Positions 1-11,700 of a stretch of 64,000 nt of DNA are shown here, piece after piece (within the stretch, counting starts at the first letter, position 1; every line of letters starts with the position of its first letter). The position numbers and the translations under genes were made by a program. The notes beneath the pieces were generated by a model. The model ran no database searches and was not told where the DNA came from. It worked only from the letters and a program-made list of their open reading frames with translations. This DNA is from Schizochytrium sp. TIO01 (lineage: Eukaryota; Sar; Bigyra; Thraustochytrida; Thraustochytriidae). The DNA lies in the NCBI GenBank assembly GCA_004764695.1, contig SMSO01000035.1, forward strand, positions 3,539,040 to 3,603,039, written 5' to 3'.

Positions 1-2
1 GT

Positions 3-3000
3 TTTGATACAATCTTTTCTGAAGGGGAGGCAGACTCTGTCATCCCTACGTTAGGCGATGATAACAATGACGGAGACGGTGAAGATGATGACGCTGCATC
101 TGACTCTCAGCAGCAGCAAAAGGGAGAACCAGAAGGAAAGCAAGATGAGGACCATCAGGCAGAAGACCTTGAAAAGGCAGCCGAGATTGAGCAGAACAAC
201 CAAGACGCGATGGAGGTTGAAGTGGCGTCTTCTTCATCTAGAGTTTTTTCTACTGCAATAAAGAAAACACTTACCCCGGCTGTTACCGAAGCTCCTTCCT
301 CTGACAATCTCGTTGCTGGAGGTATTGAGAACGAGGCCTCGCTATCCGCACCAACCGATGAAGTCAAAAAGCCTTCACTTGCTGACATTACGGCAATTCT
401 GGATGAATGTCTTATGGTAAGCGTTGTGACTGCTGAGGAAAAGGGTCTGCGCGATGCCTTTGAACAGGCCTTGGCATGGATAGCCAAAGCCTTGGCACTC
501 TGCCCTGGCCGTGCGGAGTGGGAAGGGGTGGAGGCTGTCACTGAAGCCGAGGCGGAGGATCTTTCTTTGGACATTATCGAAGGTCTACTGAATGAAGGAA
601 ACAGTCTCTATATCAATGTTGGGGAACTCGTCTCTGACTTGAAGAACACCCTTGTTAAAGTGAAATCGTGGACATCTCGTGCTTCTGCGGTTGTTGATGC
701 TTACGAGATCAATTTGCAAGCTCTCTCATTGACATGGAATTCTCAAGGTTATAATGATGATGATGAGACAGTTGAAGATGTTGAAAACAACGAAGACATG
801 ACGATTGATCAGGAAGAAATTGCAGCAGTCAAAGAGGCCCTCGGCATTGAGATGTCAATAGGCCGCTCTAAACGTGAGAGTGTCAAAAAGCGCACGTCAA
901 CTGCGAACAATTCTGCAAAATCTGGTAGTGCAGCTGTAGTTGCCGCGGCCCGCGCTCAAGAACAGCTTGAGCGCGACGCAGAAATTGGCCTTGTCCCTCG
1001 TAAAGAGGAAGCACTTGCTTGGGCAGACTTAGACAATAGTTTGGACTCCATTGTCGCTTCTAAGCATATTGATGTGCTTGGTCCGGACCAATCGTCTTCA
1101 AATGATAAGCTCAGTGTTGAGCTTTTTACTGCACCAAAGCCCAAGGCACCCGAAACTGAGCAGGATGTCAAGTCCTTTCAAATGTTGCCTTCTGAGTACT
1201 GCAGTGTGGTTGAAGATGCCCGTGCACTACGCGCAGAACTTGACCAGGCTACCATAATGCAAGTTGCGGATCGTGAATCCGTAGTGCAGATGGTGCGATG
1301 GATTGCGGAGACCGGAGACTTTCTTGAAAAGGTCAGCCGTGCGATCCAAGGTATGGAGAATGCAAACATGGAGACAATTCGAGACCTTATTAATGACTGC
1401 CAGCGTCTGCAGGAATCTGACTTTGATAAAGAGGAGGTTCAGAAGAAACGTTATTCTTTGACTGGTTGTATTTCACGGGCCAGCCTTCGCTTGCAAAAGA
1501 TTGGTCGCAACATCAATGCTTGGAATCAAATCGCTCAGAAACGCATTGGACAATCCAAAACCCTATCGGGCTGCCTTGCGCTGCGTGTTCTTTTGGAAGA
1601 AAAGTTAAATCATCGATTATACCCAACGTCTCCTGTGGAAATTGCTGTGCGTGAAGAGTTGAAACACATGGAATCATGGCTCCTAACCGCGCGTTCACGT
1701 CTTGATGCTGATGAATCAGGGCGTGGCACAGCAGAAGAGCTTGAGAAGCTCGCATCTGAGGGTGCCAAACTCAAAATTAACTTTCCTGAGGTGAAGGAGT
1801 TACGAAGTGCTGTGCGAAGAGCTCGTGCTTGGTTGTCACAACTCAAGCGTACTGGCATTGAACGCGGAGAGGCGAGCTTGTCTCAGTTGGAAGAGCTAGT
1901 CGCCGCTGCCAAAGAGATTCCTGTAGACCTTACCGAGCATACACGCGTTTTAGAGCAAGCAACGCGAGTATACTGTGTCTGCCGTCGTGGTTTCCACGGT
2001 GAGATGCTCATTTGCACCTACTGTGAGGAATGGTTTCACATTGGATGTGTGAACATGTCACCAACACATGCTAAACGGTGTGCTCGTTATTGCTGTCCTC
2101 TTTGTGCAGGAAATCGCACGGCTTTGGCTAGTCTGGGTATGGCACGAGCTGCAATTTCACGTATTCGTGTGGCATGGTCTGTTTGCGTTGAACGTAACAC
2201 CCAAGCTGGAGGCCGTACCATGGACGGCGATTTCCTTTCCAAGAACCAGTCTCTGAGTACTTTGGCAGGCTGGGCAGAGCAGGCCGCGCCTTTAATTGAC
2301 CGTGTAGTCAGCGCAGGGGAGGGTCCATACGATGCCGGTTTATCAGTTGCAATCAGTAAGCTTGGTGGAGGGCCCTCTACTGTGTCAAATTGTGCAGATG
2401 CGCAGCACATTTTTATGGCTCTAAAATTTCGTTTATGGTCTGGTAACGCCCTGCAAAAGCTTCGAGGACGTCAAGCCACACAAGAGGAATACGTTGCTAT
2501 CCGTAAGAGTGCTAGCAATATCTCTGAGGAGGTCCCGTTTGTGCAATTGAACGATTTGTATAAATATGTACACAGCGTAATCAGACGTACAAACCAATGG
2601 CGGCATCGCGTGAATAATGTTGTCTCAACGCCAGAGCATCGCGTGCCTCAGGACGAGCTCATTAAAGATCTCGAGACTCTACTTGCGAACATGCGCAACA
2701 TTCCACTGAACCCTCCAGAAGAGAAGTCTATTCTTGCCATTCTTGAGGACGGGGCGCACCGTTATTGTTTGTGCCGAGGTCTAAACGATGGCTCTTTGAT
2801 GGTTGGCTGTGAATTTTGTGATAACTGGTATCATGTTCGGTGTTGTGGCATGCCAGAGACAGTACCTGAGGAAGCCCTGGACAAGTTTATGTGCCCGCTC
2901 TGCTGTAAGAAAAAGGGTATCGAATATGAGCCTCCTTATAAACCTCTTGAAGACGAAAGTAATCCATCTGATAAACCAAAAGCAGACAATGGTGATGATG

Positions 3001-3617
3001 ATGATGATGACGACGATGATGATGATGACGATATTGATGGGGTTGGTGACGACAATACGAATTCAAACAACGTTGACGATGAAGAAATCGAAGAAAGCTT
3101 TGTTACAGCCTTGAAAGCAGAATCGAAAGAAGCTTTGGCTTCTCTCAACACCTCTAAAGGCAGCAAATCAAACGAAACAACTGATATGCATATCCCAGAT
3201 AAAAATGGCAAAGTAAAGCCGATTCCGAGTAATGAAGCCAAAGAGAATGGCTCAGCCAACAGTGGTGAGAAAAAGAAGCAGCAAGTTGCATCCAAGAATC
3301 CTGGAAACATCAGTGTAGACAAAAAGGTAGCGCCATCCAAAACTACCAAGCAAAATGGTGCTACAAAAGTGGCGGAAACAGAAGACAGTGAGCAAGTGGA
3401 AACTGATGAAAATCCATCAGCGAACGAGACGACCATCTCCCCGGTAGTTCCATCTGTATCCTCAAAAGGGGAGGTAAGCTCAAGCGGGCAAAAAGATATT
3501 GTATCAGGCAAGTCCGTATCATCCTCGGTAACGTCGATGAAGATGGAAAGTTCTGCCAATGATACAGTTGAGAATTCGTTACAGTCGACATCCAAGGTTT
3601 CACCTGTAGAAACCTAA
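3..3617 (+). CDS. KDM5/RBP2-like PLU-1 and PHD-finger protein, 5' end cut by window edge
   Basis: The reading frame is open from base 3, so the gene starts left of the window; the in-frame ATG at 210 is internal. It ends in TAA at 3615-3617. After an acidic, Gln-rich stretch comes a long helical region rich in Ala, Leu, Arg and Glu that resembles the PLU-1 domain of KDM5 histone H3K4 demethylases. A C4HC3 PHD finger follows at about 1971-2112 (YCVCRR, CTYCEEWFHIGC, CCPLC), then more PLU-1-like helices, and a second PHD finger at about 2763-2905 (YCLCRG, CEFCDNWYH, CPLC). The tail (from about 2985) is low complexity, with a run of 13 Asp and then Ser/Lys/Thr-rich sequence. PLU-1 followed by PHD matches the C-terminal half of KDM5; the JmjN/ARID/JmjC part would lie outside the window, so catalysis cannot be judged. 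A non-catalytic PHD/PLU-1 protein is the alternative. A nuclear chromatin role is inferred. It converges on the MFS gene. Confidence 0.8.
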   Translation, partial: FDTIFSEGEADSVIPTLGDDNNDGDGEDDDAASDSQQQQKGEPEGKQDEDHQAEDLEKAAEIEQNNQDAMEVEVASSSSRVFSTAIKKTLTPAVTEAPSSDNLVAGGIENEASLSAPTDEVKKPSLADITAILDECLMVSVVTAEEKGLRDAFEQALAWIAKALALCPGRAEWEGVEAVTEAEAEDLSLDIIEGLLNEGNSLYINVGELVSDLKNTLVKVKSWTSRASAVVDAYEINLQALSLTWNSQGYNDDDETVEDVENNEDMTIDQEEIAAVKEALGIEMSIGRSKRESVKKRTSTANNSAKSGSAAVVAAARAQEQLERDAEIGLVPRKEEALAWADLDNSLDSIVASKHIDVLGPDQSSSNDKLSVELFTAPKPKAPETEQDVKSFQMLPSEYCSVVEDARALRAELDQATIMQVADRESVVQMVRWIAETGDFLEKVSRAIQGMENANMETIRDLINDCQRLQESDFDKEEVQKKRYSLTGCISRASLRLQKIGRNINAWNQIAQKRIGQSKTLSGCLALRVLLEEKLNHRLYPTSPVEIAVREELKHMESWLLTARSRLDADESGRGTAEELEKLASEGAKLKINFPEVKELRSAVRRARAWLSQLKRTGIERGEASLSQLEELVAAAKEIPVDLTEHTRVLEQATRVYCVCRRGFHGEMLICTYCEEWFHIGCVNMSPTHAKRCARYCCPLCAGNRTALASLGMARAAISRIRVAWSVCVERNTQAGGRTMDGDFLSKNQSLSTLAGWAEQAAPLIDRVVSAGEGPYDAGLSVAISKLGGGPSTVSNCADAQHIFMALKFRLWSGNALQKLRGRQATQEEYVAIRKSASNISEEVPFVQLNDLYKYVHSVIRRTNQWRHRVNNVVSTPEHRVPQDELIKDLETLLANMRNIPLNPPEEKSILAILEDGAHRYCLCRGLNDGSLMVGCEFCDNWYHVRCCGMPETVPEEALDKFMCPLCCKKKGIEYEPPYKPLEDESNPSDKPKADNGDDDDDDDDDDDDDIDGVGDDNTNSNNVDDEEIEESFVTALKAESKEALASLNTSKGSKSNETTDMHIPDKNGKVKPIPSNEAKENGSANSGEKKKQQVASKNPGNISVDKKVAPSKTTKQNGATKVAETEDSEQVETDENPSANETTISPVVPSVSSKGEVSSSGQKDIVSGKSVSSSVTSMKMESSANDTVENSLQSTSKVSPVET

Positions 3618-4203
3618 GACTTAATTTTAAATAAAAGTTTACAGTTCCTTTTCAATTCTGTTGTTAGCCTTATTATATTTCTGCGGGTTTGTTCTGGTCA
3701 ACTATTTAATATGTCCAGAACCTCCTCAGAAATTTCACTTTTTTTGATCCGAGTTGATAAACACTTTCGGAGCTTAATTTCCCCATTTACTGTAGGTATG
3801 ATCTCCTTGATTTGGTTATTTCATTTTGCTGATACAAATAAATTGGTTGGTGAGTTTGAATGTGACAAGTGTAAGGAGAACGGTGCGATGTAAACGTAAA
3901 GGTCTGCGGCAGGATATAGTTCTATTTATATTAACACTATCTCGAAAAAACTAACTCATACAGTAAATATTCTTCTCGGCCCTTGCCTTTGATTGTAACT
4001 TTTAAAACAATAAATGCACTCGCATCGTGCGTGTGTCCGGCCGTCATTTATGTCACTTTATCGTCCTCTTAGCACGTCAGAGCTCTAGTGAAACCAAACC
4101 AAAGATAAGTTTGAGCCAGCACCGTTGGGTACAGCTGCAGGCAGGGATCCTTAGTAATCTCATTGCTTGACCTTTGATAAAGTTTTTTAAAGCAGGTTGG
4201 TTT
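3618..4203. other. Convergent 3' intergenic region
   Basis: This is AT-rich non-coding sequence between two converging genes. An AATAAA lies at 3630-3635, only 13 bases past the stop, so it may be too close to act as a poly(A) signal. A 60-codon frame at 3711-3893 has no recognisable features and is probably chance. I see nothing else here. Confidence 0.6.
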
Positions 4204-5791
4204 TTAAGGGCTAACAAAGCGGAGAGCAAGCGAAGAAAGAAGCACAAAAAAAGCACCGAGACCAAGCAAGGCCACGTATCCAGTGTGCGAGTATACATCA
4301 CTCTCCGAGGTAGACCCCGTAAAGTACAAGAGAGGTCCCGAGATGACAGGGCCGAGTGTGGATCCCAGGAATGCTGCAACACCCCAGACTCCAAGAGCCT
4401 GTGCTGCACCTTCATCACGGTCAGGGAATTTTATCACAGCCAAGTGCGTAATCAACAGAGAGGTATGTTCCGTTAGCGATACCAAAGAGGGCGCTCCAGG
4501 CGAAAATGTGCCAGAGTTTGGTGGCAAAGGTCCAGCCAAGGTAGACAATGGCCATCAAGACGCATGAAAGGTAGACAAGAGGTCTACGACCTACACGGTC
4601 ACTGAGGGATCCACAAGGAACAGCAACAACGGCACACGAGATAAGCATAATAATAGAAACCATGGCGGTTTTCTCCTTAGCCTCCTCAGCAGTGGTATGG
4701 ATAATGTCACGAATGAAATACTGCATGAAGACCTGCACAGAGATACCCATGTAGTAGCAGAGTCTTGAGATCCACACCCATAAGAAGTCCCTGTTGGTCT
4801 CAAGCGACTCAAAGTACACGTTAAAGATCTCTCGGCAAGCAATAGAGTCCACTGGCGTCGTACGCGGAGTTTCCTTAACAACCAGGAGCGTGACGACACA
4901 ACAAACGATCAGCCATCCCGCATACACAGAGAAAGGCTCCACCATAAGGAAGCCAATCATCCAGACGCCAATTAGCGATCCCAACGCATTCATGACCGCC
5001 ATCGTTCCTGATGCCTGGCCAATTTGGCTTTCTCCGACGAGGTCCGGAATGAGTCCTGCGTAAGCGGCAAAGCACACATTCAGGGCCAAGTTAAGCATAA
5101 CAAACGCAGCTACGTACATGTTTCTGGCTGCCTTAAGTTCGGTGGAGCCGGCCTCGTCTGCCTCCGCAAGCGCGTCTTCATCCTCTCCAAGTCCCTGTGC
5201 CACAAACCACATTACTGCGAGGGCAAGGAGAGCGACGGCCGTGGAGACCACGATGAAAGGCCTGCGTCTGCCAAAGGGAGATGTCATGCGATCAGAGAAG
5301 AGGCCAGCTACTGGGCAGATGAGCTGAGTAGCTCCTGCGAGACCAAGCATGGAAGCGAGGCCGACGGCTTGGCTACCTGGGAAGAGCGTCGCGCACTGTT
5401 TAGGAAGAACAAGCATAAACATGGAGACCTGGATGAGACCGTAGGCCCCGACGAAAGAATTCATGACGATGAGCTCAAGGAAACTCACGAGGCGCTCCTC
5501 AACGTCCTCATAGGGCTTGCTTCTTGCATCAGAAGAGGTTCTTCGACGCAGCGACGAATTCAGGGGCGAAGACATCAAGGAGCTTGAGTTAGCCCCGCCT
5601 TCGCCGTGATCCCCGCCGCCACTGCCGCCGTTGCTATAGAAGTTCCGAGACCCAATCGCCTCGAGGTCGGAGCTCTGCAGAAGGCCCTCGCTCGCGCCCT
5701 CCACGGAGACGCCGTCACGGCCCTCGCGAGAGGCAAGCAGTCGAGACTCTTCCGCAGCCACATTACGGGCGCGGGCGCCTGAGGAAGACAT
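4204..5791 (-). CDS. MFS sugar-type transporter (SLC45/GPH-like), needs a +1 frame change
   Basis: The product is a multi-pass membrane transporter of about 528 residues. ATG at 5791-5789 is the first credible start; the open frame upstream of it holds only a TTG. A Ser/Gly-rich cytosolic N-terminus of about 100 residues precedes the first membrane segment. Loop 2-3 carries GLFSDR...GRRRPF (about residues 163-179), the hallmark of sucrose/GPH and SLC45 carriers. The second half repeats the loop as GSLSDRVGRRPL (about 394-405). The first frame stops at TGA (4423-4421) just after ...LGCDKIP. The rest of the conserved repeat (DRDEGAAQALGVWG and the last two helices, to TAA at 4206-4204) continues without a gap one base later. 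The site is ATT CCC TGA C. It may be a programmed +1 shift, a real disabling insertion or a sequence error. Sugar substrate is inferred from the motif only. Confidence 0.82.
4417..4429 (-). other. Candidate +1 frameshift site CCC-TGA-C in the MFS gene
   Basis: Read on the minus strand, zero frame gives ATT CCC TGA. Skipping the T at 4423 gives ATT CCC GAC CGT GAT GAA, which restores a conserved MFS stretch with no residue lost or gained. A proline codon that can re-pair in +1 (CCC to CCT), then TGA followed by C (a weak stop context), is the arrangement seen at known +1 shift sites in antizyme and bacterial RF2 genes. That it works here is inference. Confidence 0.4.
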
Positions 5792-6482
5792 CGTCGGCAC
5801 AGAGGCACGTGCTGTGATTCTGCGGCCTGTCGTAGCAAAGTCCGTGATCTTCGCTCCACGCTCGCAGCAGCGGAGTGTGATCAAAGTTTGCTTTTCCTGA
5901 GCTGGTAGATCGATCGATGGATCGATTGCTTTCTTCTTCTTTCCTCAGCGATGGACTGAGTTCGATGTTTCATTATGTACTTACTATATCCTACTCGAAC
6001 TGCACTTCTACCCATTCTAATAGCTAGGTGCTAGCTGAGATTTTCATTCATTTTCGCATTCTTACACTTCCCTAAACCCAAATCACATCAGATTAGACCA
6101 ATTCAGGAAACGTTATCCACGCAAGACTCGTCTCCAAGTTCACGATGGCTGCCATAACATGACCCTGACCAGCTCAGCTCAGTCTTGCGAGCAAGCGAAC
6201 AAGCAAGCAAGCAAGCAGCCCGCTCGAGCATCAAAGAAAGAAAGCATCACAGTTCCAGAGATCCTCGTTTCTGAACGACCTCAACGAACGAAGGCTAAAT
6301 TCCCGCACGAGCATTGCAAATCGAGATGAGGTGCCTACGAATCAGCAGCAACAAACAGTCTGCAAAGCGAGTCAGCTTCGTCGCCCTCTGCGATCGGCAG
6401 CAGGCACGCATTTCTTTGCCAACGATCGCAGCTTTCCGGAGCTTGCTTCTTGCACTGCGTCTTGGTTCGCCAGTTCTTGAGC

Positions 6483-6512
6483 GCATGCATGCATGCATGC
6501 ATGCATGCATGC
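6483..6512. repeat. (GCAT)n microsatellite
   Basis: Tandem GCAT, about 7.5 copies. The unit is self-complementary, so it reads the same on both strands and could form a hairpin. It produces the His-Ala-Cys-Met runs in overlapping frames. Confidence 0.9.
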
Positions 6513-6716
6513 GTGCACGTGAGCTGCTGAGCAGTGGGCATAACTTACAGAGCTCTCTGCGATATGTATTAGGTCAGAACCGCAACACAACAAACCAACC
6601 CTTCGATGCAAGTGGCCTGAAAACCTTCGCTCTGAGCTGCATGCGCCACGAAGAAGAACAAGCCTCTCGAGAAGGTAAGAACGGCGTGGAGGTGGGCAGT
6701 TGCAGCAGGTAGGTGC

Positions 6717-6738
6717 GAGGGAGGGAGGGAGGGAGGGT
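6717..6738. repeat. (GGGA)n microsatellite
   Basis: About five GGGA units in tandem on the plus strand. Five G-triplets in 22 bases could form a G-quadruplex. Confidence 0.8.
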
Positions 6739-6818
6739 GATGACCATGTATGTAGCCAGTATCTCGCGAGGGTAGGAGCAGAGCAGACCACCTCGACCTT
6801 CATTGGGAAGTGAAGTGT

Positions 6819-6844
6819 GCATTACATTACATTACATTACATTC
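6819..6844. repeat. (ATTAC)n pentanucleotide repeat
   Basis: About five ATTAC units, followed by related ATTC words. The same family occurs at 46876-46930. Confidence 0.85.
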
Positions 6845-7399
6845 ATTCACATTCCATTATTTAACATTGCAACGATTTCGTTACATCCAAACCTAAGTTT
6901 TGGTAGATTTGCCAAGTAAACAATTCGATTTGTACCCCATAGGAGAAACGGATAGCACCTGTTAGGACCCCCAGGAATAGGGTGTATTAGTATGCTAAGT
7001 TGGCTTCCAAGGAGAGACTATGGCGGAGGCTGCGCTGTAGGGCGCTGACTCTGCCTACGTAGAAATGAATGGGTAACAACTTCAAGAGGAGCCGGAAATG
7101 GATTAGGCCGACGAGGATGAGGACCAGGGACTGACTTACTTCCTTCCTCACTCCTTGGGCTTCCTTGTTGTGGCACCGAAGAAGTTGGAGACATGGTGAC
7201 TGGAAAGGATGATTCTATCGGATGTGGCAGGAAGTGAATGTGCCCTCGATAGAGCTGGAGCAGTTGCAGGTAGGCCGGTGACTTTCTTTGGAAAGAAGCA
7301 AGGATGGTCAAGGCCAGAATTTGTGGATAATGGTGAAACTATCACAATCGTCTTTCGTGAATTAAATGAATTGATGGACGCATGAAATTCTCGCCAGGG

Positions 7400-7488
7400 C
7401 TTGCTTGCGCTTGTGCTTGTGCTTGCGCTAGTGCTTGTGCTTGTGCTTGTGCTAGTGCTAGTGCTAGTGCTAGTGCTAGTGCTAGTGG
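7400..7488. repeat. Hexanucleotide array, GCTTGT/GCTAGT units
   Basis: About 15 six-base units grade from GCTTGC and GCTTGT into a uniform GCTAGT run, which suggests local conversion or slippage. One minus-strand frame reads the array as a Leu-Ala then Gln-Ala repeat, but there is no gene context for it. Confidence 0.9.
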
Positions 7489-8715
7489 TTGCTGAAGAAG
7501 GCTAGCTTCAGCAGGTGCGCTGAGTCTGAGTGAATGTATTCGACACGAATTGCATATACAAGTAGTGGTGTAAGTGAAGAAAGCACTGGATAATGACGAG
7601 TTCAGATGCAAGCTCCGTCGTTTGAGGAAAACAAAGCACTGTAATGCAATCTAGCAAAAGTAACAGCCTTTGATCAGATTAGCGTCATGGCTGAGTAAAT
7701 CAGGCGTATAAAATCATTTTAGAAAGGAAGAAAAAAAAGTATGAAGGTAGGTGTCTAGCCGTCTGCTTCTATAACCGACGGGAACAGACCCAATAGGTCA
7801 TTTGATTATTGCAGATTCCATAATGGCGAGAACCAACAATCCAAGAGAGTTTTGGAAGTTTCAAGAGCGTGACTGCTTAGGTACTCAAGCTACACGCTTC
7901 GGCATGGTCTTCTGCTGGAGTTTCAGTCGTGTCAGGCTGTGGATTCTCAGTGTGCCAGCTTTTGGCTAGATATTATCTCAGGACCACATTGCATTGGTCA
8001 AAGTGAAATCAGAACCGAGATGTTGATTCACAGAATGGCTGTGTTTCAGAAACTCATAGTCATATAATACAATCTTAGATAAGGGTTTTCTGTCTCAAGA
8101 TCCCTTTTACCAAGCTTCGTAGTAATTTAGGGTCACTAGACACAATTATGAAGCTCTGTTGTGAGCTGACGAGGGTAATGCCAGTACTTTAAAGAAAGAA
8201 TTGTAGCAATCGAGCTTCTGTTCGTTGAGGGAGGAAGGATAAGAATGGTCTTGAATTTATGAGATAAGGCTGGAAAGAATATCATTCTCTAGGTTGTCTC
8301 GATTGGATACGCATTTTTGTTTTTAAATTGGTTGTTGTTGTAAAAGTTGTACATCTTGAAGACCCTTGTTTAACCTGCCTTGAAACTTGCACCTGCGAAA
8401 TCTTTGAACAACATTAGCAAATTATCTGAATGTTGAATGATAGATAACCTACAGTGCGAAAAAACAGAATATGCTAAGAAGGTACATTGAGGTAAAACAA
8501 TCTTGAAGGCCTGTCACGAATTTTGTCAAAAGCGAAGCTTGTAAACTCACTCGGTCATGCTAGTGAACAGGTGCACAATGCATGTTTAATTCATTGTGGA
8601 GGGATAGATTAATCCCATTGTTGGGTAATTTTAATTCATTTTAATAAAATTAAACTTAAAATGCAGAGGTCAGGAACAGCAAAGGAGTTTTAGAGCAGTA
8701 TGTCGGAATAGTGTG

Positions 8716-8741
8716 ATTATTCTCCTCAATAGGAGAATCAC
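8716..8741. repeat. Short perfect hairpin
   Basis: ATTCTCCT, a CAAT loop and AGGAGAAT form a perfect 8-bp stem at 8719-8738. The outer GTGA/TCAC bases also pair around a small bulge. It sits alone in AT-rich sequence with no gene beside it, so its role is unknown. Confidence 0.5.
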
Positions 8742-11700
8742 TCTTATTTCTTATGTATGTGCCGTGAGAAGCAGATTCACGGTGACTAGGATGTACTTCA
8801 GACGTTAGTCCAATCAGCACTCTATCGCCTACGCGCTGAGTATTCTCATAATATACAGAATATGCCTACTCACATTTTGTTTCTCACCTTCGTTACCAGT
8901 ACATACGTAGTACCTATGTACCAGCTCTTTCTCTGTCACGTATTTAAGTATTCATCAGTATCTGAGGTTGACTGTCCTGATGTTTGGTGGAAGGATGGGA
9001 AAGACTAAGTTTTCGAAACATATGTACCTGCGCACAAGCTTCGTGAACAGCGGACAGCTCCTTGTCACTCATTCGACTCGAGCTGTTGCTATTTACCTCT
9101 TCAAGTACCTGGATGGATTCTCGGGTCTCTGTTCAAACTTCTCATTGTCCATTTTCTGGCAAGTATTTATTAATTTTCTTTAAAGTTAGAGTTGGCATGG
9201 TTAGTTCGGACTAATCCATTGGCCACACACTAGTTCAGTGTACTACTTGTCCCACCTGAAAGTCTACCACCCACCTGCGAATGCATGAGTTGTTCTCAGT
9301 TGTTCACGGCATCGGTGTGTATGGCACTAGCAGAAACCAGGGCAGTTTGCTCGAGGATAACTTATTCTACACGTATCTGTCGCGAAGACAGTAAGTAAAT
9401 TGTGCCCACATTCACCTTCTGGAGTCTGACAGCGATGTTCAGGCAAGCTCCACACCCGTTTTCTGCTCGCTGATAAGTGAACGTGTCCTTTCTTTGACAC
9501 TGGTGGTGCACATTCTCATTGATACCTTAAAACATTGGTCGTGTGCTCACGAAACAGAAGCCAGCACCTCTCTCAATCTCCAGACCACAAGTGTGTCTCA
9601 GGCCTCTCAAGTATAGAAAGTGAGTGGGTAGGTAGCTAGATATCTTCTTGCTCGTGCATGTTTCTGCAGGTGTGCGACTCTCGTTCGGTCGTTTGCTCGC
9701 GCGCGACGGTTGCCACCCGTCATTGTCACATCTGGACCGGACGATGAGAAAACTCGCACAGACCATTCTCCGGCGAATTCTATACTCCCTTCGAGCCTGA
9801 TGGCAGTCTGCAGACTTGAGCGGTCTTTGTTGTTTTCTTGTAGCTAGCTTCCTGAATGAACAATGTCAACGCCGAGAACATTTCTTCGCTCTGGGGTAAT
9901 CCCCATTTCTTACAAGGAAGCAGGCGTGTCCATTTATGGAGGATGTGAAGATCAAAGCCCTGCCCTCCAACAAGCTCCAGCAACGGTATGCTTCCCAAGG
10001 CACAATTTATGCTGCATCTTCAACGAGTTCTTGCCATATCGCTGCGTATCCTCATTCTCCACGCAATTCCTTTCCCCAAACCCCATGAGTTCGCCAGCGC
10101 TCGAAGTTCCGCAAGTCGCCAACCAAAACGTGTCCTATCGTTTCGGCTAGTCGACTCTTACACCCTCCTCCCTCCCTGCGCCGCACTTAAAGCAGAGCAG
10201 AGCAGAGCAGAGCCTTTAATTCTTCACGAGCAAAGTATAAAACAGCTTCAACGCAAAGGAGGCGGGAGACCGACGGATGGACCTCGTTTGCTGCTCAGAG
10301 AGGGCCTTTCTCGGCACCTCGTGCTGCGCACTCATCGGTCGGGTAGGCTCAGTTTGCGACGCAGTCGAGAAACCATCGGCATATGCGCAGCAGCACCTTT
10401 TCTCCTGTTCTTTCCTGAACCTGCAAAAAGGAATCCGCAGAAAAGAAGTAATGATTACGAATGTTTTAAAATGAGATGTTATCATTCGTTACTTCGCTGT
10501 TTAACTTTTTCAAAGTGTTTTTACTTTCTTGATTGAAAAGCAAGAAAGGAAACATTCTCTAATTAAAACGTTTTAACTTATAAAAATAATAATAACTTTT
10601 TTAAAAACTTATTTTTTAATACAAGTGTCTAAGCCTTTATCTAAGAGGACGAAAGCAATGAAACTATGGAGTGCTAGGTTAGGAGGTAGGTAGGTAGTAG
10701 GTATAGTTGGTTGGTTGGTTGGTTGGTTATCCACCAATCAAAGAGTGTTTTAGCTGCTTTGGTTAAAAAAACAAAAACAGAACAATGCAGAAAAGGAAAC
10801 AGAGTCAATTAATTAATTAGCTACTAGCAGTGAAAGAGCGGCGTCGATTGTTTGGCTGAGGACACGGCCTTTGGGTCCACTCTAGCTTTTCGCTCGCCAC
10901 TTCTCGGCCCTTGGAGCCAATGTCTTTAGTATTCGTCACGCAACGATTCAACATTGAAAAACAAATTATTATTATGATTATTTTTTTCATTCGAAAAGCT
11001 CTGAAAAAAGACATCTGAAAACAAAGAACAAAAATGCCAAAACTTAAGAGGTATGTGGTGCACATATATCTCCTTCTCTCTTCCTCTTCCTCTCTCTAGC
11101 TCGAGACTCTAGCCAGAGAGACACTACGAGTAAAACGCCGCAGCGCTGTTTGCGCAGAAGAAACCAAAGGAAGAACGAAGCCAACACGCGAAGAGGAGAT
11201 TTCCATTCGCTTTTGCTGTTCTTATCACAGTCTGTGTTCACAGCAAATAAAGCAAATAAAATAATACTGTAATATAAAAATAACAATATTAAGTGTTTCA
11301 TAATCAGACATAGCCATACCTCTCTCTAGCTAGAGAGCGAATGTTCTGTTCTGTTCTTTATGTCATGTTCCGTTCTGTTCACTTTGTTTCCTCAATTACT
11401 GTTCACAATTGAAAGGAAAGGAAAGGAACAACTCGAACCAAGAAGTCAAGAAAACCGAGGCCTGGCCGTGCTCCCTTTCTCTGCCTTCAAGCCGCCCTGG
11501 AGAAGCGGGACTTCGCTAGGACAGGGCAACGAGTCGCTCGCTCGGCTGTCTTTCTTCTTTCGAGTTCTTCCTCCCTTCCTTTCCAGTTCTTTCTCCGCTT
11601 CTGCTCGAGTTTGCGGAGGCTGGCTGCCTCATCGGCGCATTGCCAAACCTGAGGAAGCGCCCCTCAACAGTCAGTCACAGTCCGTCAGCCAGCCAGCCAG

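Larger units (their letters stand above)
5792..10600. other. Gene desert, part 1 (5' flank of the MFS gene)
   Basis: No frame here looks like a conserved protein. The stretch holds short repeats: GATC words near 5910-5930, CAAG repeats near 6192-6216, a GCAT run at 6483-6512, GGGA at 6717-6738, ATTAC at 6819-6844, a hexanucleotide array at 7400-7488 and AGCAG at 10191-10213. A hairpin lies at 8719-8738. The region 7600-9500 is plain AT-rich sequence in which I see nothing. Frames of 130-180 codons near 6314-6803 and 9988-10536 have repeat-driven or random composition. Confidence 0.6.

Noticed and set aside
2936-3595. 219-codon Ser-rich minus-strand frame
   Set aside because: It is the complement of the Asp/Lys/Ser-rich tail of the PHD protein, without features of its own.
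4190-4440. An intron to explain the MFS frame change
   Set aside because: The conserved protein continues without a gap, and no GT-AG pair near the site could remove one base net while keeping these residues.
7342-7611. Frame encoding Leu-Ala and Gln-Ala repeats
   Set aside because: It translates the hexanucleotide array; no start context or flanking domain.
10878-10945. Minor likeness to the 5' end of U2 snRNA (CACTTCTCGGCCCTTGGAGCC)
   Set aside because: Real U2 is nearly invariant here; the branch-point recognition part does not match and no Sm site follows.
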